Under the pieces are notes generated by a model. That model did not search any database and was not told where the DNA came from. It saw nothing but the letters and a program-made list of their open reading frames with translations. The position numbers were made by a program, and so were the translations under genes. 64,000 nt of DNA from Anaerolineae bacterium. Lineage in GTDB: Bacteria > Chloroflexota > Anaerolineae > Anaerolineales > Anaerolineaceae. The stretch is taken from contig JABUFD010000001.1 in assembly GCA_013314735.1 (NCBI GenBank), positions 1 to 64,000 on the forward strand. Direction: 5' to 3'. Each line of letters opens with the position of its first letter. Positions within the stretch are counted from its first letter, which is position 1. Of this stretch, positions 7,989-16,604 are shown piece after piece.

Positions 7989-9080
7989 ATGAAGAAACAC
8001 ATCGGTATCCTGACCGCGGACGGCGATAGCCCCGGTTTGAACGCGGCCATCCGCGCATTCGGGAAGGCTGCGCTGGGTGAATACGGGTTTGACGTGACCG
8101 GTTTTCTGGATGGTTTTCATGGTTTGCTGACAGACCAGGCGATGCCAATGGAAAGCAGCCATTTCTCCGGCATTCTCACCGCCGGGGGAACCACCCTGGG
8201 CACCAGCCGTGAGCATATCGGCGACGTGTCGCCGCTGCTGGCCACCTGTGAGCGTCATAAACTGGATGGGCTGGTGTGTTTCGGCGGACGCGATACCCAG
8301 AACCTGGCGCTGCGCCTGAAACAGGCCGGGTTGAATATCATCACCCTGCCCAAGAGCATCACCAACCACATCGCCGGTACCGACCACTGTATCGGATTTG
8401 ACAGCGCCCTCACAATCGCCGCGGAGTCCATCGACCGTCTGCATTCCACCGCCCACAGCCACCACCGCATTATCCTGGTGGAAATGATGGGAGAAGATTC
8501 CGGCTGGTTGACATTGGGGGCAGGTATCGCCGGCGGAGCGGACGTGATCCTGATCCCGGAAATTCCGTATCATGTGGAACAGGTGGCTGCAGCGGTGCGT
8601 GAACGCAGCCGTAAAGGCAAGCGTTTTTCACTGGTAGCGGTTTCCCAGGGAGCCATTTCGGAGGAGGACAGCCGCTTTTTCCAGAAGGCGCGTCAGATCA
8701 ATCGTGACCTGCGTGAGGGAAGCGAAGAAACTGAGGTGGAACAGCAGTTGTTGGAGATTGAAAACGAATTCACTGAGAAAACCATCGACCTCGCGCACCG
8801 CCTGCAAATTGCCACCCGCCTGGAAACTCGCATCACCATTCTCGGGTTCCTGCAGCGCGGTGGCTCGCCCACTGCAACGGATCGGCTGCTGGCAACCATG
8901 CTGGGTACCACAGCTGCCAGGCTGGCAGCCGAAGGCATGTTCGGAGTGATGGCAGCCTCACAGGCGGGACAATTTGTCCCGGTTGCTTTGGAAGAGGTTG
9001 CTGGCAAGAATAAAATGGTGCCATTGGATCATGCCTGGATTCAAAGCGCGCGTGCCGTCGGTACCTGTCTGGGTGATTAA
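7989..9080 (+). CDS. 6-phosphofructokinase homologue with altered catalytic residues
   Basis: 363 residues, PfkA fold throughout: DGDSPGLNAA near the N-terminus, GTDHCIGFDSAL, and LGFLQRGGSPTATDRL. The active site is changed. GGDGS/GGDDT is GGRDT (Arg101 replaces the metal-binding Asp). The TIDND catalytic loop is SITNH (Thr125 and His127 replace the Asps). The MGR motif is MGE. The Lys in PKSITNH recalls the pyrophosphate-dependent branch. Ordinary phosphofructokinase activity is therefore doubtful; a regulatory role or different chemistry is possible. AAAGGA lies 10 bp before the chosen ATG; a TTG two codons earlier is less well spaced. Confidence 0.75.
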   Translation: MKKHIGILTADGDSPGLNAAIRAFGKAALGEYGFDVTGFLDGFHGLLTDQAMPMESSHFSGILTAGGTTLGTSREHIGDVSPLLATCERHKLDGLVCFGGRDTQNLALRLKQAGLNIITLPKSITNHIAGTDHCIGFDSALTIAAESIDRLHSTAHSHHRIILVEMMGEDSGWLTLGAGIAGGADVILIPEIPYHVEQVAAAVRERSRKGKRFSLVAVSQGAISEEDSRFFQKARQINRDLREGSEETEVEQQLLEIENEFTEKTIDLAHRLQIATRLETRITILGFLQRGGSPTATDRLLATMLGTTAARLAAEGMFGVMAASQAGQFVPVALEEVAGKNKMVPLDHAWIQSARAVGTCLGD

Positions 9081-9144
9081 TCCTGCCTGGGATGATTGCC
9101 ACTTTCTGCAATCGAAACCGAAATGATATTCCCGATGCTTCGGT

Positions 9145-9156
9145 TATAATCAAGAC
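9145..9156 (+). promoter_or_regulatory. TATAAT directly before the NAD kinase start (possible leaderless transcript)
   Basis: TATAAT ends 6 bp before the ATG, so a start site at the usual distance would be the A of the start codon. No ribosome-binding sequence precedes the ATG. The -35 region is weak. Confidence 0.45.
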
Positions 9157-10053
9157 ATGAAAGCGTCCCGGCCACAATACCAGCGCATCGCTGTGATTAC
9201 CCATGCTGCTCAAAATGGAGCGGCGGGTGACAACGCCCATCCGGCACTGGCAGAACAGCTGGCAGAATACCTGGAAAAAGAACTGCATGCTGCTGTGATG
9301 GTGACAACGTTTCAGGATGAAGAAGCCGATCCGACCATCAGTGATCCGGCAGTCGATCTGCTGGTGGTGCTGGGCGGTGATGGCAGTGTGCTGCGGGCAA
9401 GCCATATCGGCGGACCGCGTGGGATTCCCATTTTGGGGGTGAATCTTGGCCGCCTGGGCTTTTTAACAGAAGTATCCCGCCAGGAATGGCGCCAGCAGAT
9501 GGATGCTTTCATCCGTGGTGACTTCCGTTTGGAAGATCGGATGATGCTGCATGGAGAACACTGGCGCAACGAGCAATTGTTAAATACCTGGGATGTGCTC
9601 AATGACCTGGTGGTTGTACGGGGACGCTTTGTGCGGCCGATCACACTCGGCGTCAGCGTGGGCTGCTGTCCACTGGTGAACTATGTGGCGGATGGTATCA
9701 TCGTTGCGACAGCCACCGGTTCGACCGCGTATGCCCTGGCAGTTGGTGGACCAATCCTGATGCCTGAGATGCGCAATATGGTGGTGATTCCCATCTCACC
9801 CCATTTTTCGGTAGATCGTGCGTTTGTCCTGCCGGATCACGAAACCGTCAGCATCCGGCTGGATACCGACCACGAGGCAGTGATCAGCCCGGATGGCCGC
9901 AGCTCGGTGATGATCGAAAATGGTGATATTTTGCTGGTGCGTGCCAGTGAGTACAGCGCTCGTTTTATCCGATTCAACTCACCGGCAGATTTTTACCGCA
10001 ACCTGATGCGGTATATGGAAAAAAACCCGATTGTTGATACAATGAAAGCATGA
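9157..10053 (+). CDS. nadK: NAD kinase
   Basis: 298 residues. NAD kinase phosphorylates NAD at the 2'-hydroxyl to give NADP in the cytoplasm. GGDG at 73-76 (the nucleotide-binding catalytic motif), NLGRLGFLTEV, and TATGSTAYALAVGGP are diagnostic. The length matches bacterial NadK. It begins a plus-strand series with the B-box protein gene (19 bp gap) and recN, an arrangement in which nadK commonly precedes recN in bacteria. There is no Shine-Dalgarno sequence, and the -10 box abuts the start, suggesting a leaderless message. Confidence 0.92.
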   Translation: MKASRPQYQRIAVITHAAQNGAAGDNAHPALAEQLAEYLEKELHAAVMVTTFQDEEADPTISDPAVDLLVVLGGDGSVLRASHIGGPRGIPILGVNLGRLGFLTEVSRQEWRQQMDAFIRGDFRLEDRMMLHGEHWRNEQLLNTWDVLNDLVVVRGRFVRPITLGVSVGCCPLVNYVADGIIVATATGSTAYALAVGGPILMPEMRNMVVIPISPHFSVDRAFVLPDHETVSIRLDTDHEAVISPDGRSSVMIENGDILLVRASEYSARFIRFNSPADFYRNLMRYMEKNPIVDTMKA

Positions 10054-10072
10054 TTGTTGAGGGAGAGAGAGC

Positions 10073-10630
10073 GTGAGTACCAGCGAACAGGAACAATCCG
10101 CCGCCGTCGTGTGTTATCGGCATCCCGCCCGTGAGACATTTTTACGCTGCAACCAGTGCGGCAAACCGATCTGTGCCAGCTGCGCTGTACATATGCCTAT
10201 CGGTTACCGCTGTCCTGATTGCATCCGCGGCCAGCAAAAAACCTTTGAAACGGCCAAGCCGATGGATTTTGTGTGGGCGGTGGTTGTCAGCGGTGTGATT
10301 GCCTTCGTGGGGAGTCTGCTGGTGGGGTGGTTGGGGTATTTCACCCTGTTCCTGGCGCCTGGCGTGGGGGTGGTTATGGCAGAAACTGTGCGTTGGGTAA
10401 CTGGCAGGCGGCGCTCGAAAAAATTGTTCACGATGGTGGTGATCACCTGCGTGGTGGCTGGCCTGCCGGTGCTGATTGGCTCTTTGTTACCACTGCTGCT
10501 GGGTTTGGGGGCCGGTGTGCAGGGTTTGCTGTTGCTGTGGTCACCGCTGTGGCAGGTCTATTATATTGCCACCCTGACTGCAACTGCCTATTACCGGATT
10601 TCTGGCACACCCTTGCGCTGGAGAAAATGA
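10073..10630 (+). CDS. B-box-type zinc-finger membrane protein
   Basis: 185 residues. The N-terminal 60 residues carry a zinc finger of B-box pattern (CYRHP, CNQCGKPICASC, HMPIGYRCPDC). Four hydrophobic helices follow (about 65-175). This layout is common for small bacterial membrane proteins of unknown role; some relatives are fused to rhomboid proteases, but no rhomboid GxSG site is present. The start is GTG with GAGGGAGAGAGA just upstream. It sits between nadK and recN (4 bp gap to recN), so it is translated in the same operon. Function unknown. Confidence 0.65.
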   Translation: MSTSEQEQSAAVVCYRHPARETFLRCNQCGKPICASCAVHMPIGYRCPDCIRGQQKTFETAKPMDFVWAVVVSGVIAFVGSLLVGWLGYFTLFLAPGVGVVMAETVRWVTGRRRSKKLFTMVVITCVVAGLPVLIGSLLPLLLGLGAGVQGLLLLWSPLWQVYYIATLTATAYYRISGTPLRWRK

Positions 10631-10634
10631 CCCT

Positions 10635-12398
10635 ATGCTCAAACAATTGCACATTAAAGATTTTGCGATCATCGATGCGATTGACCTGGAATTTTCCGAT
10701 GGATTGGTGATCCTCACCGGTGAAACCGGGGCTGGGAAATCGATCCTGATTGATGCCCTGTTGATGGTGATGGGCGCAACCGCTGATATCAGTTTCATCC
10801 GCGCAGGCTGTGATAAGGCGCAGGTGGAAGCGACCTTTTTGCTGGATGCGGACAAAGATGCCGACCTGATCCGCAAATTAAAAGACGAGGAATTGCTGGA
10901 TGACGGTGATTTGACGATGGTGCTGTCGCGGGAACTGCGTGACAGCAACCGCAGCATCGCCAGGGTCAACGGCAGCCAGGTGCGCGCCGGGCTGCTGCGA
11001 GAGTTGGGTGAAACCATGGTCGATATTCACGGGCAGGCAGAACACCTCTCACTGTTAAATGTGCGGAAACACATTGAATTGTTGGACCGTTTTGCCAATG
11101 TGGAAGAACCTTTGAAACACTATCAGGCAGATTACACCGCATTGCATACGCTGCGCAAGGAACTGTCGGAATTACGGGAAGCCCAGCAGGATGCCGCGCG
11201 TCGCCTGGATGTGCTCAGTTTCCAGGCAGAGGAGATCGAGAATGCCGGCATCAAACCTGGCGAGGATGAAACCCTCAAGCAGGAACGCGACCGCCTGGCG
11301 AATGCTGAGAATCTCAGTAAATTGGCTTCCCAGAGCCTGATGCTGGTGGGCGACGGGGATGGGCGCGTCCCGCCGATCCTCGACCTGATGGGTGAAGTCA
11401 GCGAAGCTCTGCAGGACCTGGCAACAATGGATGTTTCCCAGCAGGAAATGGCCGGACAGGCCGAAATGGTGCTGGATACCCTCAGCGAAATTGAGCGCCA
11501 ATTGCGCCTGTATTCCGAGGCAGTAGAATACAATCCGCGCCGGCTGGACCAACTCGAAGACCGGCTGGATTTGCTCAACCGCCTGAAACGAAAATACGGT
11601 GGCAGCCTGGAGACGGTGATTGCTTTCGGGAACAAATGCCGCGCTGATATGGAATCCCTCAACAGCGCGGATGAACGCATTGCGGCACTGGAAGCGGAGG
11701 AGCTCACCCGCCTTTCGGCGTTGGGTGAAAAGGCACTGGCCCTTTCGGCGGCGCGGGTCATGGCTTCGGTTGCGCTGGGCAAGGGCATTGAGGCGGAATT
11801 GAATGACCTGGGTATGGGCGGCGCGCGTTTCCAGGTGCAAATCACACATCAGCCAGATGATCATGGGGTGGAATTGGCCAATGGGCAGCGGGTGGCTTTT
11901 TCTGACCGCGGCATTGACAACGTTGAATTCCTGATCGCACCCAACCAGGGGGAAGGGTTCAAACCGCTGGTGAAAACCGCTTCTGGCGGTGAAACCGCGC
12001 GCCTGATGCTGGCACTAAAAAATGTGCTGGTTGAAGCCGACACCGTTCCCACCCTGATTTTCGATGAAATTGACCAGGGTATCGGCGGGCGGTTGGGCCT
12101 GGTGGTCGGTGAAAAACTTTGGCGGTTGGGCCGTGAACACCAGGTACTGTGTGTAACCCACCTGCCGCAGCTCGCCGCTTTTGGCGACCATCATTTCCGG
12201 GTGGAAAAACACCTGACGCATGATGCGCGTACCACCACCCGCGTCCACCGCGTTGCTGGTGAAAGCCGCACCAACGAATTGGCTGAAATGATGGGCGGGG
12301 TGCGCGAGGTGAATCGTGAAGCCGCGGTTGATCTGGTAAGCCTGGCGCAACGACGGCAGGCAGCGTTGGCCGCTGGCCGCGGATTGAAACGCGCGTAA
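10635..12398 (+). CDS. recN: DNA repair protein RecN
   Basis: 587 residues, an SMC-like ATPase acting on double-strand breaks in the cytoplasm. Walker A GETGAGKS at 29-36 lies in the typical RecN opening (LKQLHIKDFAIID). A central region rich in Glu, Leu and Arg (about 150-360) forms the coiled coil. The ABC signature SGGE (TASGGETAR) and Walker B (TLIFDEIDQGIGG) follow near residues 455-485, then CVTHLPQLAAFGDHHF. The length fits the family (about 550-570). It is the last gene of the nadK series; its stop codon directly abuts the stop of the convergent gene with no visible terminator. Confidence 0.95.
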   Translation: MLKQLHIKDFAIIDAIDLEFSDGLVILTGETGAGKSILIDALLMVMGATADISFIRAGCDKAQVEATFLLDADKDADLIRKLKDEELLDDGDLTMVLSRELRDSNRSIARVNGSQVRAGLLRELGETMVDIHGQAEHLSLLNVRKHIELLDRFANVEEPLKHYQADYTALHTLRKELSELREAQQDAARRLDVLSFQAEEIENAGIKPGEDETLKQERDRLANAENLSKLASQSLMLVGDGDGRVPPILDLMGEVSEALQDLATMDVSQQEMAGQAEMVLDTLSEIERQLRLYSEAVEYNPRRLDQLEDRLDLLNRLKRKYGGSLETVIAFGNKCRADMESLNSADERIAALEAEELTRLSALGEKALALSAARVMASVALGKGIEAELNDLGMGGARFQVQITHQPDDHGVELANGQRVAFSDRGIDNVEFLIAPNQGEGFKPLVKTASGGETARLMLALKNVLVEADTVPTLIFDEIDQGIGGRLGLVVGEKLWRLGREHQVLCVTHLPQLAAFGDHHFRVEKHLTHDARTTTRVHRVAGESRTNELAEMMGGVREVNREAAVDLVSLAQRRQAALAAGRGLKRA

Positions 12399-13256
12399 CT
12401 ATTTCTTCCGCGCCAATAATTCCGGCTTGAATTCCGGCACCGGTCCGTGGTAAGGCTGGCCACCATTGCGTTTGGGGTCAAAGGGTTTTTTATACACCAG
12501 GATTGCCTGTTCCGGGCAATAGTTGAAGCAGCGCAGGCATAGATTGCACTGGTCGCTCCAGATCGGCAATCCCCCAGGATCGAGCCTGATATTCTCTACC
12601 GGGCAGATGCGTTCACATCGCCCGCAGTGGGTGCATTTTTCGGCATCCACGCTCCAGGTGTGGGTCTGCGTCCATTTCAAAGCCAACCGCCAAGGAAGCC
12701 GCTGCAGCAAACTCAATGCGTTGTTGATGACACCCTTGCCCTGTATCCATTCCTGCTCCGCCAAGATGCTCCCGGCGAGTCGCCTGGCACGGTTGGTTGC
12801 CTTTTCCAATTTTGGCGTAAACTTGGCAAAGTTCGGGGTTGATGGTACCGGGAAAATATGCATCCCGATATTGTTGGGCATTTTAAATTCCACTGCCCAC
12901 CGCACCCGGTACCCACGGGATTCGAGGCTGTGATGCAGCAGCCAGGCACCGTTGCCGGACCATTCCATCTGTGTAACAAACACCAGTGCTGGTTTCGGTG
13001 GTTCTGAGATCGGGAGATTGTGGACGAAATCCTGCACCAACAAAGGGGCATCAGAAGCATATATCGGGTAGCCGATGCCGATGGTATCTGCCCTGTGCAC
13101 CAGATCCTCAATTTCCTCACGGCTTAGCTGTTCAATTGAAAATGCTTCAGCGGTTATCCCCTGTTGATTCAATGCTGCGGCGATCTGGCGTGCCACCCAC
13201 CAAGTATTGCCAGTGCCGGAAAAGGTAAACAATGGGAGTCGAATTATTGGTGCCAT
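12399..13256 (-). CDS. EFR1-family ferrodoxin (flavodoxin domain plus two [4Fe-4S] clusters)
   Basis: 285 residues. The N-terminal flavodoxin-like half has the FMN phosphate loop SGTGNTWWVA. The C-terminal 75 residues hold two [4Fe-4S] ferredoxin motifs (CTHCGRCERICP and CNLCLRCFNYCP). This is the EFR1 family arrangement of a soluble electron-transfer protein in anaerobes. AGGAGA lies 7 bp before the ATG. The gene runs against recN, stop to stop. The physiological partner is not shown by the neighbourhood. Confidence 0.82.
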   Translation of the reverse strand: MAPIIRLPLFTFSGTGNTWWVARQIAAALNQQGITAEAFSIEQLSREEIEDLVHRADTIGIGYPIYASDAPLLVQDFVHNLPISEPPKPALVFVTQMEWSGNGAWLLHHSLESRGYRVRWAVEFKMPNNIGMHIFPVPSTPNFAKFTPKLEKATNRARRLAGSILAEQEWIQGKGVINNALSLLQRLPWRLALKWTQTHTWSVDAEKCTHCGRCERICPVENIRLDPGGLPIWSDQCNLCLRCFNYCPEQAILVYKKPFDPKRNGGQPYHGPVPEFKPELLARKK

Positions 13257-13381
13257 CTGTTATCTCCTGTGTGTCCACAATTTTACACCTAACCCAGCCC
13301 CCGGCATGAGAAGAACTAATTCCCCGACAATACTGGTTTACAAAATGAACCCGTTTTTTTAACCCGATTCCTGTTCGCGAT

Positions 13382-15169
13382 TTACTTAAATGTGTGGGGA
13401 ACAGTGGTCGGTTTCACAATGGGGAGGGTGAAATGGAAGGTACTTCCTTTTTCCGGTTCCGATTCCATCCAGATGCGGCCGCCGTGACCTTCCACCACAG
13501 TTTTTGCAATTGACAGTCCCAACCCCATTCCCTTGGATGTACGGGCGCGGTCAACCTTGTAAAAGCGCTCAAAAATGTTTTCTGCATCTGCCTGCTGGAT
13601 GCCGATGCCGGTATCCTTGACCGATACCACCACCTCCTGTCCCTGTCGACGGGCGCTGACCGTCACAGCACCGCCCGGCAAAGTGAATTTGATGGCATTG
13701 TGTACCAGGTTGGTAATCACGCTGGTAACACGTTCATAATCCACCATCACCAGTGGCAGGTTGCGCGGCAGCTGGCAAGTCAGCTTGAGCCGGCTGCGTT
13801 CTGCCTGGGGGCGCAGCCGTTCCACCGCTGGTTGGATGATCGATGCCAGCGGCGTGGGCTTCATCTGCAGCGGTACGCGGCCGCTCTGGGTGCGGGAAAG
13901 TTCCAGCAATTCTTCCACCAACTGCGACATGGTTTCGATGCTTTCTTCCATCAGCGTCAGGAATCGACCCGCCATTTCCGGGTCGTTGACTGCGCCGTTC
14001 TGCAGGGTTTCCGTCATCAGGCGCAGCGAACTGATCGGGGTGCGCAGGTCATGCGAGATATTGGAGATGAAATCGCGCCGGATGGTTTCCAGGCGGCGCA
14101 GTTCCGTCAGGTCCTGCAAGATCAGCAGGTATCCCCGTTCCTGCACTTCCGAGAAGGGGGTTATGATCACCTGCAGGAAACGCCCGAATTCACCGCTGGT
14201 TTCGATCAGTGCGCCTTGCTGCTCATCGGTTTCGAGGCATTTGCGCCACAGGTCAATGATCTGATGGTGGCGAACCACCTCGGCGAAAGTGTACCCAATG
14301 TGGCCTGTGCCTTCGGCATGCAGCAATTGCGCCGCAGCCGGATTGATGTATTGGATTAACCCCAGGTGATCGGTGATCAAAGCGCCATCTGCCATTTGCT
14401 CCAGCACAACCGACAGCCGATTTTTCTCGCTCGTGATCGTATCCATCTGGCTGGCCAATTGCTCGCTCATGCGGTTGAGGGAGCGGTTCATTTCCAGTAA
14501 TTCGGGTAAACGTGTGTGGATGAGATAGTGATTGAATCCACCTTCGCCCAATCGCTCGATCTTTTCCATGATTTCCCGCAGTGGGTTTAAAAACGCAGAC
14601 GATATGAAATAGGATATGACTGTGCTGATGATGACCATCGCAAGGGTGAAAAGTATGATGGTGCGGTTGATTGAAGTCAGGTATGCATTGAAGTCCGACT
14701 CTGGGATGGAAAGCCGAACAATGCCGATGGGTTGTTCTTGGTTGGAGATCAAAGATGCAGCGTAGATAAAGTATTGATCGATGGTTGTGCTGTATCGTAT
14801 ATCATTCCCCTGGCCGGATTGAAAGGCTTCCAGAACTTCAGGCCGGAAGTAATGATTCTCCATTGTTTCCATGCCAACTTCCGAATCACCCAAAACAGCG
14901 CCGGAAGGATCGATAAATGTTACTCTCGCATTTAATTTTTGTGCATAGTCACGGGCGATCTCATCAAATTTCTTGGAAGGTTTAGCATCGGTGAGTTGTT
15001 CCCCGACGATTTCGCCCAACAGAATCGTCTCTTCCAGCAATTCCTGTTGGTAAATGGACAGGAACGCATTCCGCATTAAAAGGGTTGTAATCAGGGTCAG
15101 GCTTGAAAATGTAATGACGATCAGCAGAACCTGGGGAATAGCGATGCGGAAGCGCAGGTTGATACGCAT
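13382..15169 (-). CDS. phoR: phosphate-regulon sensor histidine kinase (PhoR-like)
   Basis: 595 residues. Transmembrane helix 1 is about 10-32, an extracytoplasmic sensor 33-168, helix 2 170-190, HAMP 190-243, PAS about 255-355, HisKA with the phospho-accepting His373 (SNISHDLRTP), and HATPase with the N-box NLVHNAIKF and GMGLGLSIAKT. The architecture equals that of Gram-positive type PhoR/VicK kinases. It lies 11 bp after phoP on the same strand and opposite pstS, which supports the phosphate assignment; the sequence alone would fit other OmpR-class kinases. Confidence 0.82.
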   Translation of the reverse strand: MRINLRFRIAIPQVLLIVITFSSLTLITTLLMRNAFLSIYQQELLEETILLGEIVGEQLTDAKPSKKFDEIARDYAQKLNARVTFIDPSGAVLGDSEVGMETMENHYFRPEVLEAFQSGQGNDIRYSTTIDQYFIYAASLISNQEQPIGIVRLSIPESDFNAYLTSINRTIILFTLAMVIISTVISYFISSAFLNPLREIMEKIERLGEGGFNHYLIHTRLPELLEMNRSLNRMSEQLASQMDTITSEKNRLSVVLEQMADGALITDHLGLIQYINPAAAQLLHAEGTGHIGYTFAEVVRHHQIIDLWRKCLETDEQQGALIETSGEFGRFLQVIITPFSEVQERGYLLILQDLTELRRLETIRRDFISNISHDLRTPISSLRLMTETLQNGAVNDPEMAGRFLTLMEESIETMSQLVEELLELSRTQSGRVPLQMKPTPLASIIQPAVERLRPQAERSRLKLTCQLPRNLPLVMVDYERVTSVITNLVHNAIKFTLPGGAVTVSARRQGQEVVVSVKDTGIGIQQADAENIFERFYKVDRARTSKGMGLGLSIAKTVVEGHGGRIWMESEPEKGSTFHFTLPIVKPTTVPHTFK

Positions 15170-15180
15170 GGTGTTGTTTG

Positions 15181-15894
15181 TTAACCTTCAAACCGGTAGC
15201 CGACGCCATGCACGGTGACAATTCGATTAGGATTGGCCGAATCATCCTCGATTTTTTCCCGCAGCCAGCGGATGTGAACATCCACGGTACGGGTCCCGCC
15301 GGCGTATTCCCAGCCCCACACTTCACGCAGGATCACATCGCGGGAGAGCGCGGCACGGCGGTGGGTGGCCAGGTAATACAGCAGATCAAATTCCTTGGGT
15401 TTCAGCGCAATCACCTCGTTGTTCAGGCTGACTTCACGCCGGAAGGTATCGATGACCAGGTTCCCAATGGTTAGCACTGGTTTGGTTTCAGGTTGTGGCT
15501 CAGCCTGTTGTTCCATTTCATTGCGGATCATCCTCAGGCGGCGCAGCTGCGCTTTGACTCGGGACAGCAATTCCCGCATGGAAAAGGGCTTGGTGATGTA
15601 ATCATCGGCGCCCATTTCCAGGCCCAGCACCCGGTCAATTTCCGAACTGCGGGCGGTCAGCATCAGGATGGGCAGATTCATTTCCCGCCGCAAAATGCGG
15701 CAAACTTCAAACCCGTCAATGTTGGGCAGCATCAGGTCCAGCAACATCAAATCGGGCCTGATGCTGCGTGCCTGTTCGATCGCCTGTTCGCCGTCTTCTG
15801 CCGTGAACACCTCGTACCCCTGTTGCTTCAGGTTGTATGAAATGGTCTCCCGCAGTGCGAGTTCATCTTCTACCAATAGAATTTTTTCAGTCAT
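15181..15894 (-). CDS. phoP: OmpR-family response regulator (PhoP/PhoB-like)
   Basis: 237 residues. The receiver domain (1-120) has phospho-acceptor Asp53 in LMLLDLML, the acidic pair at Glu9-Asp10, and Lys in ITKPFS. The winged-helix DNA-binding domain (about 140-236) has the OmpR recognition region [15 protein letters not shown]. It presumably binds the TTAACA repeats in front of pstS and pstC. It is 38 bp downstream of the C_GCxxG_C_C gene and 11 bp upstream of phoR, so the three probably form an operon. Assignment to phosphate control rests on context. Confidence 0.85.
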   Translation of the reverse strand: MTEKILLVEDELALRETISYNLKQQGYEVFTAEDGEQAIEQARSIRPDLMLLDLMLPNIDGFEVCRILRREMNLPILMLTARSSEIDRVLGLEMGADDYITKPFSMRELLSRVKAQLRRLRMIRNEMEQQAEPQPETKPVLTIGNLVIDTFRREVSLNNEVIALKPKEFDLLYYLATHRRAALSRDVILREVWGWEYAGGTRTVDVHIRWLREKIEDDSANPNRIVTVHGVGYRFEG

Positions 15895-15932
15895 TTCCCA
15901 TCCGCTCCACTTCGTTTTACAATCGAGAAATT

Positions 15933-16385
15933 TTATATACTGTTGACACCCGCCAGATGTGCTGAGAACAACTCCAATGCCAGGCTGACAGCACCGGTCA
16001 CATATCGCTGACAGGAACCATCGGGGCGGTGGTCGTATAGATCCTGGCAGATGATGCTGTTGTGCCCTGCCATGCTTTGAAAGCGGTCCATCAGCGCCAG
16101 CGATACTTCAACACATGTCGATTCATCTACGTGTGGATCTCCACGCCCGAACAGGTATCCTGCTACGATCAGCGAGCCTGTTAATGCACCGCAAGCGCTG
16201 GACTTTGACCCCGCCATGCCGCCCATGAACGGGTTGGCAATCCGCAAACAGATCGGATTGGCGCTGCCTTCGAGCATTTCGAGTAAGGCGCGGACAACGG
16301 CTTCGGAGCAATGGTTCCCCGATGCAAAATACCTGGCGGCGATTTCCTGTGCATTTCTGCGATCTATCGTTTTCATTAAGGCCAT
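15933..16385 (-). CDS. C_GCxxG_C_C family protein
   Basis: 150 residues. Cysteines follow the family pattern: [13 protein letters not shown] near the start, [33 protein letters not shown] and two later cysteines ([18 protein letters not shown]). The family is probably redox-active or metal-binding and is often found in anaerobes; its function is unsettled. It is the first gene of a probable operon with phoP-phoR, an unusual partner. The start could be this ATG or one three codons on. The upstream region has a TACAAT -10 and TTAACA elements. Confidence 0.72.
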   Translation of the reverse strand: MALMKTIDRRNAQEIAARYFASGNHCSEAVVRALLEMLEGSANPICLRIANPFMGGMAGSKSSACGALTGSLIVAGYLFGRGDPHVDESTCVEVSLALMDRFQSMAGHNSIICQDLYDHRPDGSCQRYVTGAVSLALELFSAHLAGVNSI

Positions 16386-16417
16386 CCCATCCTGGCGGTT
16401 AACGGCTTGATTTTGTA

Positions 16418-16441
16418 ATTGTAGCTGAATTTGTTAACAAA
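16418..16441 (-). promoter_or_regulatory. promoter of the C_GCxxG_C_C-phoP-phoR operon with a TTAACA palindrome
   Basis: On the minus strand TACAAT (16418-16423) is preceded by the palindrome TTTGTTAACAAA (16430-16441). Another TTAACG lies at 16399. No good -35 is present, fitting an activator-dependent promoter and autoregulation by PhoP. Confidence 0.4.
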
Positions 16442-16481
16442 TGGGGCCGAAACCGGCAGACATCAAGGCTTTTGCCAAACC

Positions 16482-16555
16482 TTAACCACCTGTTAACAGC
16501 CTATTACACCCTGTTAACAGTCCTTTGATTGATTGTTAAATGCGGGGTGTTAACA
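16482..16555 (+). promoter_or_regulatory. Pho box upstream of pstS
   Basis: Seven TTAACA-like hexamers start at 16482, 16493, 16504, 16514, 16525, 16536 and 16550, giving spacings of 11, 11, 10, 11, 11 and 14 bp. Direct repeats of TTAACA-like elements with an 11-bp period are the known binding pattern of Gram-positive PhoP. The last element would overlap the -10 (TAACAT), and no standard -35 is seen. Confidence 0.8.
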
Positions 16556-16604
16556 TTGCAGCGATGCAAAAATTCTGTTGATAAAACGAGGAGATAAAAG
16601 TAAA

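Noticed and set aside
11132-11864. Two overlapping frames of over 230 codons opposite recN
   Set aside because: High-GC shadow frames of a strongly supported gene, without start signals or recognisable domains.
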